Shown here: positions 24,672-33,068 of the stretch, in pieces
Position numbering within the stretch: position 1 is the stretch's first letter
Layout of the letters: each line of letters starts with the position of its first letter
Assembly: GCA_040772505.1 (NCBI GenBank)
Contig: JAXGYA010000001.1
Coordinates: 310,001 to 374,000, forward strand
DNA length: 64,000 bases
Source of the DNA: Mariniphaga sp040772505
GTDB taxonomy: Bacteria; Bacteroidota; Bacteroidia; Bacteroidales; Prolixibacteraceae
Reading direction: 5' to 3'
Notes under the pieces: model-generated
What the model saw: the letters and a program-made list of their open reading frames with translations, nothing else
Told to the model about the DNA's origin: nothing
The model's database searches: none
Program-made: the position numbers and the translations under genes

Positions 24672-25354
24672 TTCCATTGCCTCCAACCCGCATTGTTCTG
24701 GTAGATGACCACGCACTGTATCGCCTCGGTCTGCGCACAACCATTTCTGAAATAGATGCCTCAATAACCATTATTGGCGAATGTGGTTCAAGCAGTGAGT
24801 TTACACTCATGCTTCAGCAAAAGAGCATACCCGATCTGGTGATTCTCGACATCCGTCTGCCCGACGAAAGCGGCATTTCCATCGCCCGCCGCCTGAAAAC
24901 TGAATTTCCGCAAATTAAAATTATTATGCTGTCCTCAGAAGTTTCAGAAGAAACAGTGAGCGAGCTGCTCGAAATAGATGTGGAGGGCTATTTGAGTAAA
25001 ATGGCTCAAATGGCTGATGTTGAAAAAGCAATTCGCACCGTAATTTCGGGAAGCAATTACTACGGGCAAAGCGTAGCTAAGATTATGTACAATGTTTTTC
25101 TGGCAAAAACAGGCATAATGCCAAGAAAAAAACTATTCGCTTCAAAGAAAGAAACAGCATTAACTGCCCGTGAAATCGAAATCATAAAACACTTGTGTGA
25201 CGGATACTCTGCTAAAGAAGTGGGGGATAAGCTTAATGTGAGCTACCGTACCATAGAAACACACCGAAATAATATTCTGCGAAAACTCGGATTCAACAAT
25301 ACTGCCGAGTTGATAAAGTATGCCGTGAAACAAGGAATTGTGGAGTGGAGTTAG
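24668..25354 (+). CDS. NarL/FixJ-type response regulator
   Basis: 228 residues. Receiver domain with the acidic pair in VLVDDHALYR, phospho-acceptor Asp in VILDIRLPDESG and conserved Lys in YLSKMAQ, then a LuxR-type helix-turn-helix (ALTAREIEIIKHLCDGYSAK, RTIETHRNNILRKLG) from about residue 160. Translationally coupled to the histidine kinase before it. It most likely regulates neighbouring genes such as the nan cluster, but no binding site was identified. Confidence 0.93.
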   Translation: MIPLPPTRIVLVDDHALYRLGLRTTISEIDASITIIGECGSSSEFTLMLQQKSIPDLVILDIRLPDESGISIARRLKTEFPQIKIIMLSSEVSEETVSELLEIDVEGYLSKMAQMADVEKAIRTVISGSNYYGQSVAKIMYNVFLAKTGIMPRKKLFASKKETALTAREIEIIKHLCDGYSAKEVGDKLNVSYRTIETHRNNILRKLGFNNTAELIKYAVKQGIVEWS

Positions 25355-25569
25355 GGAGTATGTTTTGCGCGTGGTTTTTGGAAATAAAACAGAGACACGG
25401 AAGGTGGTGGTGCAGTAAAACTAATCCCCATACAACCGTTGAAAATGGTTCTCCAGATGTTTTCGCATTGCCGAATGGAATTTATCGGGAGAACCTTTTT
25501 TATTATATCCACCAATAGATTCATTCTCTTATTTTTCACTATTTTTATCGTTCACCAAAGCAAATCAAA

Positions 25570-27201
25570 ATGAACAAATTACTCGTTTTATTTTTTTTGA
25601 CAATCGTTTTTTTCTCTTGTGGGAAAGAGGGTAAAACGCCTGAATTCAGCCACAGTTCAATTAATCAAAAACAAGTTCCGCTATTCGTAAACCACGAAAA
25701 CCCGGATGTGTTGCATGTGAAAATCTCCGTCCCCGACACCGGTAAAACACACCAACTAAACAGTGCAACATTTTATTTCCGGGAAAACAACACTCCCGGA
25801 ATATTGAAATCTGCTCAGGTAAAACACCTGAAAAATGGGGAAGAGCAATACGAGCCAATTGCAAATAATGGTTTGCAGGTGAAGGATAACAAGGCGGAAC
25901 TTGAACTAACGGCTCAAATAGATCCGGGAAACCATATACTTTCTTTCGGATTTCAGATTAAAGACGATGCGTTGCTTACTGAAAGCTTTTCTATTCAACA
26001 TGTGGAGCTGAAGTTTGAAGACGGTTCAGTTTTAAACCTCGAACCGGAAACTGAATTTGTTTACCGCCCGGCAAACGTTGTTCGCGTTGCCGGACAGGAC
26101 AACTGCGACACCTACCGCATTCCGGGAATTATAACCACCGGGAGGGGAACTTTAATTGCAGTTTACGACAACCGCTACAACAATAGCAAAGATTTGCAGG
26201 AGGACATCGACGTTGGCATGAGCCGCAGTACCGACGGCGGACAAACATGGGAACCCATGCGTGTGATTATGGACATGGGCGAATGGGGCGGACGCTCGGA
26301 GCGGCTGAATGGCATTGGCGACCCGTCTGTGCTCTACGACCACACCACCGGGACCATTTGGGTTGCCGCGTTGTGGATTAGCGGTTTCTCAGAAACAGAT
26401 ATGCTCTGGTGGGCATCGAAACCGGGAATGAAACCTACCGAAACCGGTCAATTTGTATTAGTAAAAAGCACCGATGACGGCCTCACCTGGTCGGAGCCTG
26501 TTAACATTACCGAACAGATAAAAGATCCGGACTGGCAGTTACTTTTTCAGGGACCGGGGCGCGGAATTACTCTCGACGACGGAACGCTGGTTTTTCCGGC
26601 GCAGTTTAAGGCTGACATTGGCGAAAAAGCACTCGACGGCGGGCAGTACACCGCTCATTCCACCATTGTTTACAGCAAAGACGGCGGCGAAACCTGGCAC
26701 ATTGGCACCGGCGCCAAACCCAATACCACCGAAGCACAGGTAGTGCAACTAACCGACGGCAGCCTGATGCTGAACATGCGCGACGACCTCAACCGCCGCG
26801 TGAAAGACGAAACCAACGGACGGGCAGTGGCTGTTACATCCGATTTGGGGAAAACCTGGACAATCCATCCCTCTTCCAATTCTGCACTACCTGAACCCAA
26901 TTGCATGGGCAGCCTCATTGCTGCCGATGTGGAAATCGGCGGGAATAAACAGCAGGTGCTCTTCTTTTCCAATCCCAACGACAAGGAAGCACGCGTGAAC
27001 ATGACCATTAAAGCCAGCCTCGACGGTGGGCACACATGGCCCGAAAAGCACCAGGTTTTGCTGAATGAAACCCAGGGTTTTGGCTACTCCTGCATGACCA
27101 TGACAGATGAAAATACGGTGGGAATTCTGTACGAAGGCCCAAAAGAGCTTTATTTTCAGAAGGTTCCGGTGGATGAATTATTGGGAAATACATTGGAATA
27201 A
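25570..27201 (+). CDS. Exo-alpha-sialidase lipoprotein (GH33)
   Basis: 543 residues. Lipoprotein signal (MNKLLVLFFLTIVFFSCGKE). An N-terminal beta domain (about 35-165) precedes the six-bladed sialidase fold. The arginine-triad start YRIPGIITT is clear, and five Asp-boxes are visible: SRSTDGGQTW, KSTDDGLTW, YSKDGGETW, VTSDLGKTW and ASLDGGHTW. Nucleophile and acid residues cannot be assigned with certainty by eye. It cleaves terminal sialic acid from glycoconjugates outside the inner membrane, and the next gene encodes a sialic acid lyase, so the pair feeds N-acetylneuraminate catabolism. A family of BNR proteins shares the fold, but RIP plus Asp-boxes plus NanA context makes sialidase the best call. 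Confidence 0.9.
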   Translation: MNKLLVLFFLTIVFFSCGKEGKTPEFSHSSINQKQVPLFVNHENPDVLHVKISVPDTGKTHQLNSATFYFRENNTPGILKSAQVKHLKNGEEQYEPIANNGLQVKDNKAELELTAQIDPGNHILSFGFQIKDDALLTESFSIQHVELKFEDGSVLNLEPETEFVYRPANVVRVAGQDNCDTYRIPGIITTGRGTLIAVYDNRYNNSKDLQEDIDVGMSRSTDGGQTWEPMRVIMDMGEWGGRSERLNGIGDPSVLYDHTTGTIWVAALWISGFSETDMLWWASKPGMKPTETGQFVLVKSTDDGLTWSEPVNITEQIKDPDWQLLFQGPGRGITLDDGTLVFPAQFKADIGEKALDGGQYTAHSTIVYSKDGGETWHIGTGAKPNTTEAQVVQLTDGSLMLNMRDDLNRRVKDETNGRAVAVTSDLGKTWTIHPSSNSALPEPNCMGSLIAADVEIGGNKQQVLFFSNPNDKEARVNMTIKASLDGGHTWPEKHQVLLNETQGFGYSCMTMTDENTVGILYEGPKELYFQKVPVDELLGNTLE

Positions 27202-27314
27202 TGCATCGGGTTTGCAGGCGATATAGAAGCTCTTCTGAGACCGGAGATAAAATACAATCAAACTGAAGCTTTTAAGTGGTTGAAATCAGAATTAGTTGAA
27301 AAAATATATACATA

Positions 27315-28232
27315 ATGAAACGAAAATTTGAAGGACTGATAGCCGCTCCGTTCACCCCTATGGATGAAAAAGGTGCTGTGGCTTACGGACGCATTCCGGC
27401 GTATTACGATTTTTTGAAAAAGAATAAGATTATTGGCGCCTTTATCAACGGCTCTACCGGCGAAGGTGTTTCGCTCACCCAAAACGAGCGGATGAAAACT
27501 GCCGAAGAGTGGGTGGCTGCTGCCAAAGCAAATCCGTTGGTGAAAATCATCAACCTGGTGGGCGGTACTTCGTATGTTGAATGTATTGAAAATGCACAAC
27601 ATTCGGCGGAAATTGGTGTGGATGCCATTGCTTTGCTGGCGCCATACTATTTTAAACCGTCAGATGCCGGACAGCTGGCAGAGTTTGTTGCCCGCGTGGC
27701 TGAAACGGTTCCGCAAATGCCGGTTTACTTTTATCATATTCCGGTGCTTACCGGTTGTAGTGTGCCAATGTTCGAATTTCTGAAGGAGGCAGCCCCGGCT
27801 ATTCCCAATCTGACCGGAATTAAATATACACACGAAGATTTTATGGATTTTCAAACCTGCATCAACTTTGAAAATGGTAAATACGATATGCTTTGGGGAC
27901 GTGACGAAAATCTGCTTCCGGCATTGGTACTGGGAACCCGCAGCGGAGTGGGAAGTACCTACAACTATGCAGCGCCGCTCTATTATAAAATGATTGAGGC
28001 GTTTGATGCCGGCGACCTCATTTTGGCACGCCAGCTTCAGCAAAAAGCCATCGACATGATCCGACTGCTGGGGAAATATGGAGGCATTGCCACTGGAAAA
28101 GCCTATATGCGCTACGTGGGGCTCGATTGCGGAGAATTCCGCTCACCCATTAAAAACATGAGCCGCGAGGATTATCAGAGATTTACAGAAGAGGTGAAAG
28201 CATTAAATCTGGAGGAGTGTTTTTCAAAATAA
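27315..28232 (+). CDS. nanA: N-acetylneuraminate lyase
   Basis: 305 residues, the standard size for the DapA/NanA superfamily. The pyruvate-binding GSTGEG motif, the catalytic Tyr in VYFYHIP and the Schiff-base Lys in LTGIKYTHED, along with GRDENLLPALVLG, are characteristic of N-acetylneuraminate lyase rather than dihydrodipicolinate synthase. It splits N-acetylneuraminate into N-acetylmannosamine and pyruvate in the cytoplasm. Next to the sialidase gene with 113 bases between them, and followed by a decayed gene with a signal peptide. Confidence 0.92.
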   Translation: MKRKFEGLIAAPFTPMDEKGAVAYGRIPAYYDFLKKNKIIGAFINGSTGEGVSLTQNERMKTAEEWVAAAKANPLVKIINLVGGTSYVECIENAQHSAEIGVDAIALLAPYYFKPSDAGQLAEFVARVAETVPQMPVYFYHIPVLTGCSVPMFEFLKEAAPAIPNLTGIKYTHEDFMDFQTCINFENGKYDMLWGRDENLLPALVLGTRSGVGSTYNYAAPLYYKMIEAFDAGDLILARQLQQKAIDMIRLLGKYGGIATGKAYMRYVGLDCGEFRSPIKNMSREDYQRFTEEVKALNLEECFSK

Positions 28233-28249
28233 ACGATTGAAATAAAATT

Positions 28250-28325
28250 TTTCTCCCGCAGATGGCGGAGATAAACGCAGATTCTTGAATTTCTTTCTGC
28301 GCAAATCTGCGAAATCAGCGGGAAA
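28250..28325. repeat. Dispersed-repeat-like sequence
   Basis: The stretch contains CCCGCAGATGGCGGAGATAA, then CTGCGCAAATCTGCGAAATC and AGCGGGAAA, a partly inverted arrangement of CGCAGAT/ATCTGCG blocks. Text of this type recurs between genes in Bacteroidota. No gene or promoter is evident in it. Its single hit to GCGCAAAT is not linked to the operator boxes upstream. Confidence 0.4.
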
Positions 28326-28369
28326 TTGTTTTTTTGTGATTAGTCTTGTAATCAGTTTATTATGCGCCA

Positions 28370-28621
28370 ATTAAAAAATTAGCTGTATTCATTTTATTTC
28401 TTTTCTTATCGATTTGGAAAGGAGAAGTTGCAGCTGAAACATCCATCAATAAAGTCAGTCAGCGAAGTCTGCCGTTGTTTGAAAATGTGGATGAAATTTC
28501 CGGAGACGAAGGACTTGCCGGCGTTTTTGCCGGTGTGCTGCTGGCGTTGCTTTTCAGCACTGTTTTCCCGAACCGGAAAGAGATTACAGGCTATTTTTGG
28601 AAAAGCAGAAAGATGCGTTGA
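28370..28621 (+). pseudogene. Remnant of a secreted protein gene after nanA (possibly NanM-like mutarotase)
   Basis: The frame beginning ATT-AAA-AAA-TTA reads KKLAVFILFLFLSIWKGEVA, a good signal peptide whose ATG has apparently become ATT at 28370, and continues with DEISGDEGLAGVFAGV before becoming hydrophobic and ending at TGA 28621. In the neighbouring frame LEKQKDALTIWKLP follows, so a deletion or frameshift is likely. The GLAGVFAGV and IWKLP strings resemble the cyclically permuted mutarotase (NanM) family that often accompanies nanH/nanA in Bacteroidota. That assignment is tentative; the broken state is clear. Confidence 0.55.
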
Positions 28622-28823
28622 CTATTTGGAAACTTCCATAATCGGCTGAGTATTTTTGAGATAACTGTCTTGATGTTGCCCTCTTCGAACAGAACCATGG
28701 AAACATTTGCCGGAATGACTGGCAACTTTGTTTTTCGATAATTATTTCATAACTTTATCAAATAACTTGTAATTTTTATTGCTGCATTATTAAACTTTTA
28801 GATTAATTCATAAAAAAGGGGAC

Positions 28824-30491
28824 ATGAAATTTCTGAAATCACTATTGATAATCCCATTACTTATTTTAGCTTCCTGTGGTGATAATAATACTGGAGAAGA
28901 TAACATAATTATTGATGATTTTGGTGAGCCGTTTTTTGTTGAAGAGACAATTCGGCAGGTGGACAAGATAAATCCGCTCAAAGTACCCAACGGGAATAGA
29001 GGCACCAACGAAATGGTTATTTATACTGCACATTACGGCACTTATACTCAAACCAACGAATGGGGAGTAGAGGCAATAATAGAAAATGGTGTTGTGGTTA
29101 GTATTGGTGGTAATAACTCTGCAATTCCCGATAGTGGAATGGTTATTTCGGGGCATGGAACTGCTGCTGATTGGATTTTGAAAAATATCAGCATAGGTGA
29201 TAAAATAGAACTGTCGGGCACTACTCTAAAAGTGGTTGTTTCCGAAAACTCCATAGTGCAGAGAGGGCAGTTGCTGATCCAAAATGGCAAAACCCGTATG
29301 GAAACTATAAGTCATCCTTCGGTTAGTTCAGCCAAACTGGAAGAAATTGAAAAAGATTTTAAAAATAAAGTAAACCTGTTTGTTAAGGCTAAGCAAAAAG
29401 CTGATTCCTCAAAAGTTAAACAGCTTGCTGAAGAGACGCTGTTGCTGGCCAAAGACTATTACTATCACACTTTTCCATCGCTTCCTGATCATGAGCGAGC
29501 TGCCTGGATTGAGATACATGGCATGAGCAAGGAGAAGTTGGAGGATGTGTTCAGAGATTTGGCAGACATAGGCTTTAATGCTCTTTGTCCTGAGGTAATC
29601 TACCGGGGTTGGACTATTTTCCCTGAAGCTCCTTGTGGAATGAGTCAATATCCTGGATTTGAGGGGCGCGATCCTTTACAGGAGATGATTGATTTAGGGA
29701 AGCAGTATGACATTAAAATTATTCCCTGGGTATGGGTTTATTTTGTGGGTGTGGATATGTTCCCGGCATTGATAAATGCCCGGAGTGAATGGCTGGCATT
29801 ATCTCGCACGGGAAAACATCCTTCTCAGGCAGAGGCAGGATTTCATTATTTTTGCCCCAGCAGACCTGAAGTATTAGATTTTTGGCTGGAGATATATCAA
29901 TATATGTTTTCCAAGTACGATTTACATGATCTGCAACTGGATTACATCCGTTATCCTGGTGAACCGCCAGGCAATGATTATTGCTATTGCAATGTTTGCC
30001 GCGAAAAATTCAGGAGTCAAAACGGAGTAGATCCTTTGAATATTACCCCTAAACAGACTGAGATATGGGCTAAATGGGATTTGTTCCGACAAGAAAATGT
30101 AAACCGCTTTGTACAAGCGGTGTCTGAAAAATTTCCTCACGTAAATTTGTCGGCTGCGGTTGTGCCTGACCGCGAGACCTCTCTTTTTGCTAAAAAACAG
30201 GATTGGGGAAAATGGCTGAACAACAACTGGCTCAAAACAGCTTATATCATGTCCTATACCTCGGATGTGGAGCGCGTAGCCAATGATATCGATTATATGA
30301 ATAACCAAATGACCAGCCAGACTAAAGGTATTGTTGGCTTGGGCCCTTATTTGGGTCTTAAGCCCGAAGTGTTGCTTCAGGAAATAGACTTGGCACGAAG
30401 TAAAAATTTGGATGGATCCTGTTTGTTTTTATATAACGCTCTGACTGACGAGCAAAAATATGCACTTAAAAAGGGACCGTACCGCAATTAG
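28824..30491 (+). CDS. GHL10-type (family 10 glycosylhydrolase-like) lipoprotein
   Basis: 555 residues. Lipoprotein signal (MKFLKSLLIIPLLILASCGD). Residues about 40-180 form a beta-rich leader (GGNNSAIPDSGMVISGHGTA), and the catalytic barrel starts at AAWIEIHGMSKEKLEDVF and shows FNALCPEVIYRGWTIFP, DIKIIPWVWVYFVGVD, LDYIRYPGE and SYTSDVERVANDI motifs of the GHL10/DUF187 (PF02638-like) group. Usual members are 450-550 residues, so this one is complete. The LDYIRYP motif is a typical active-site strand. Predicted to act on the outer membrane or in the periplasm on glycans or cell-wall material; substrate unknown. Confidence 0.85.
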   Translation: MKFLKSLLIIPLLILASCGDNNTGEDNIIIDDFGEPFFVEETIRQVDKINPLKVPNGNRGTNEMVIYTAHYGTYTQTNEWGVEAIIENGVVVSIGGNNSAIPDSGMVISGHGTAADWILKNISIGDKIELSGTTLKVVVSENSIVQRGQLLIQNGKTRMETISHPSVSSAKLEEIEKDFKNKVNLFVKAKQKADSSKVKQLAEETLLLAKDYYYHTFPSLPDHERAAWIEIHGMSKEKLEDVFRDLADIGFNALCPEVIYRGWTIFPEAPCGMSQYPGFEGRDPLQEMIDLGKQYDIKIIPWVWVYFVGVDMFPALINARSEWLALSRTGKHPSQAEAGFHYFCPSRPEVLDFWLEIYQYMFSKYDLHDLQLDYIRYPGEPPGNDYCYCNVCREKFRSQNGVDPLNITPKQTEIWAKWDLFRQENVNRFVQAVSEKFPHVNLSAAVVPDRETSLFAKKQDWGKWLNNNWLKTAYIMSYTSDVERVANDIDYMNNQMTSQTKGIVGLGPYLGLKPEVLLQEIDLARSKNLDGSCLFLYNALTDEQKYALKKGPYRN

Positions 30492-30611
30492 CGGTATAAC
30501 CCAGTAAAAAATAAAGAATGATGAAACGAGCATGGTAAATTATTAGCACACAGGAGTATGACTATCGTGCGAGTTACATGAGTCACCATTAAAATAAACA
30601 ATTATAGACGA

Positions 30612-32966
30612 ATGAAAAAGAGTGTTGTGATGAATCTTGTACTTATGGCATTGTTATTTGCCAGTTTTTCTTGTAAAAAAGATGAAATGGCGGACCCGTT
30701 TTTTATCCGACTTGAAACTGAACAGGGCGAAATAATTGAACTTTTACCTGTTACAGCAGATGGATTGTCAAAATTATTTAATGTAAAATCAAACGGTTCA
30801 TGGAAAATTTCCAAATCTGATAACAATATCTCATGGATTACAATTAATCCGGACACCGGAAATAAAGATGGCTCTTTCAATCTTTTTATAGAAGCCAATC
30901 CCAATATTGAAAAGAGAACAGAAAAACTGTCATGCATGATTGATGGAGAAGAACTTGCTGTGTTGCAAATAGAACAGGCAGGTCGTTACCCTGATTTTCA
31001 TGTAACACCAACTTCTCCCGAAAAGATACCTGGCAAAGGTGGTGAAATTGAATTCACTATTACGTCAGATGTAGAGTGGGATTATGCAATTGTGGAGGCT
31101 AATTGGTTGATAGAAAAGTCAAAGAGTTCAAATAGCCTTATCCTGGAAGCTCTGGAAAACGATTCAGAGATAGAACGCCTGGCTATTGTAAAATTCAGTT
31201 TGCCTTCATTAGAGGGTATATCGCAGGAGGTGAGTATTTCACAGGGAGGGATGATTGTTTGGCCTGTTGCAGATTTATTGGATATTGTGTTTAAGGCAGA
31301 TGGAACAGCAGAAGATGTGTCAGCATTAAGATATAATATAATCACCATCGATGGACTTGCCATGACCACAGTGTACAGTAACAGATTTGAACGTTACATA
31401 GCGCGATTTAATCATAGTCCTGGTAGTAGCGTATCTGCCGGATATTACAAAAGGGATTATACTACTGATCAAAACTTTAAAAATGCTCTTTCAGATGGAC
31501 ACACCTTAGAAGCAATGTTTATGTTGGACATAGAGAGTCCCCTACCAAATAATGAGATTAAGATGTTTACATCACATCAAAGTGGTGGTACAGGAATAAT
31601 GATTGGTAACACCTCGAGAAACAATTCCATTATTTTTCTTCCTCATGTAGGAGGTAATTATATGTGGGCAAACAGTAATATTACTCCCGAACGGGGCAAA
31701 TACTATCATGTGGTGGGAGTTTGGAACAAAGAAGAAGGAAAAGCACACGTTTATGTAGATGGCGAATTAAAAGGAAGCGTTAATACAAGTGGTAATTTTC
31801 AATTTCCAAGTGCAGGTTCTACCTGGTTTGGTGTAGGAGCTGATCCTGCAGGAGCATCATCTGCACATACGGGGTGGAAGGGAGACGTGGTAATAGCCAG
31901 AATTTATGACAAACCACTTGCTGGAACAGATGTGGAAAAACTGTGGAATCAGGTAAAAGACTTTCAACCAGTTCCCGGTGATATAGAGTTGTCAGAAGTG
32001 TCATTACTTTCAAAAAGGGTACAGGTTAATAGCGATTATACCATACAAGGCGAAGGTTTTCAAACAGGCGACAAGATAAAAATAGCACCTGTGTCAGGCA
32101 GTGGTAATGAATATTTGTGTGATGGAACTGTTGCCGGGAATTTATTCACTTTAACAATACCAGAAAATTTCACAACTGGGAAATACAGATTCTTTGTTGT
32201 TAGGGGAAGCAAGGAGCTTGATATTGGTTTTGCAACACTTACAGTTGCAGATAAACCTCTTGGTGAGCCGCAGGTGATTGCTCATCGGGGATACTGGAAA
32301 ACAAGCGGTTCGGCACAAAACTCTGTCGCTGCACTTGCTAAAGCTCAACAATTGGATATTTATGGTTCTGAGTTTGACGTCTGGATTACAGCAGACGAAG
32401 TAGTGGTACTGAACCATGATCCAACAATAAATGGAATTAGAATCGAAAATGCAACGTATAACGACCTCAAAAACATTACATTAAGTAATGGAGAAAAAAT
32501 TCCAACTTTAGCTGATTATCTCGAACAGGGCAAAAAAGATCCATCCACTAAATTGATCATGGAGATTAAAACTCACAGCAACAAAACTAATAATGAACGG
32601 GCTGTAGCTACTTCGGTTCAAATGGTGAAGGATGCCAATATGACCGATCAGGTAGAGTATATCGCATTTAGCATAGATGTATGTAAAAAAGTAGTTGAAT
32701 TGCAACCAGGTGCTATAGTCGCCTATTTAATGGGAGACCGTTCACCCCAGGATCTGTTCAATATGGGTATCAAGGGTATTGACTACAACATATCTGCAAT
32801 CCGTAACCATAAATCATGGATTACCGAGGCACACGATTTAGGTATGACGGTTAATGTGTGGACTGTTAATTCAGAAAGTGACTTACAGGAGGTAATTGAT
32901 TATGGTGTTGACTATATTACTACTGATGAACCTGTTTTAGCTAAGCAGATGATAGAGAACAATTGA
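30612..32966 (+). CDS. BACON/LamG/GDPD multidomain lipoprotein
   Basis: 784 residues. Lipoprotein signal (MALLFASFSCKKDE). Two BACON-like domains (about 45-125 and 130-210; SNGSWKISKSDNNISWITI), a LamG/concanavalin-like domain (about 240-450; RGKYYHVVGVWNKEEGKAHV), an IPT-like linker (about 460-545) and a C-terminal glycerophosphodiester phosphodiesterase domain. The GDPD catalytic residues are present: VIAHRGYW, GSEFDVWITADE and VLNHDPT. It should hydrolyse glycerophosphodiesters or related phosphodiesters at the cell surface, with the other domains binding glycan. It follows the GHL10 gene by 120 bases in the same direction. Confidence 0.9.
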   Translation: MKKSVVMNLVLMALLFASFSCKKDEMADPFFIRLETEQGEIIELLPVTADGLSKLFNVKSNGSWKISKSDNNISWITINPDTGNKDGSFNLFIEANPNIEKRTEKLSCMIDGEELAVLQIEQAGRYPDFHVTPTSPEKIPGKGGEIEFTITSDVEWDYAIVEANWLIEKSKSSNSLILEALENDSEIERLAIVKFSLPSLEGISQEVSISQGGMIVWPVADLLDIVFKADGTAEDVSALRYNIITIDGLAMTTVYSNRFERYIARFNHSPGSSVSAGYYKRDYTTDQNFKNALSDGHTLEAMFMLDIESPLPNNEIKMFTSHQSGGTGIMIGNTSRNNSIIFLPHVGGNYMWANSNITPERGKYYHVVGVWNKEEGKAHVYVDGELKGSVNTSGNFQFPSAGSTWFGVGADPAGASSAHTGWKGDVVIARIYDKPLAGTDVEKLWNQVKDFQPVPGDIELSEVSLLSKRVQVNSDYTIQGEGFQTGDKIKIAPVSGSGNEYLCDGTVAGNLFTLTIPENFTTGKYRFFVVRGSKELDIGFATLTVADKPLGEPQVIAHRGYWKTSGSAQNSVAALAKAQQLDIYGSEFDVWITADEVVVLNHDPTINGIRIENATYNDLKNITLSNGEKIPTLADYLEQGKKDPSTKLIMEIKTHSNKTNNERAVATSVQMVKDANMTDQVEYIAFSIDVCKKVVELQPGAIVAYLMGDRSPQDLFNMGIKGIDYNISAIRNHKSWITEAHDLGMTVNVWTVNSESDLQEVIDYGVDYITTDEPVLAKQMIENN

Positions 32967-33068
32967 AAATATGGTAAGCTCCGGTAAATTTATGGTTCAA
33001 CAACTTTTTTGGCATTAAAAATATTTTGAGAGACTTTTTATTATTTGTTTAATTTTAAAATTAATATT

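Noticed and set aside
28293..28310. A GCGCAAAT match to the T9SS operator box
   Set aside because: Single copy within a dispersed repeat, wrong spacing and no -7 element at the right distance.
28428..28649. A 73-codon ORF after nanA
   Set aside because: It is out of frame with the signal-peptide-bearing remnant and has an unnatural Cys/Trp-rich composition.
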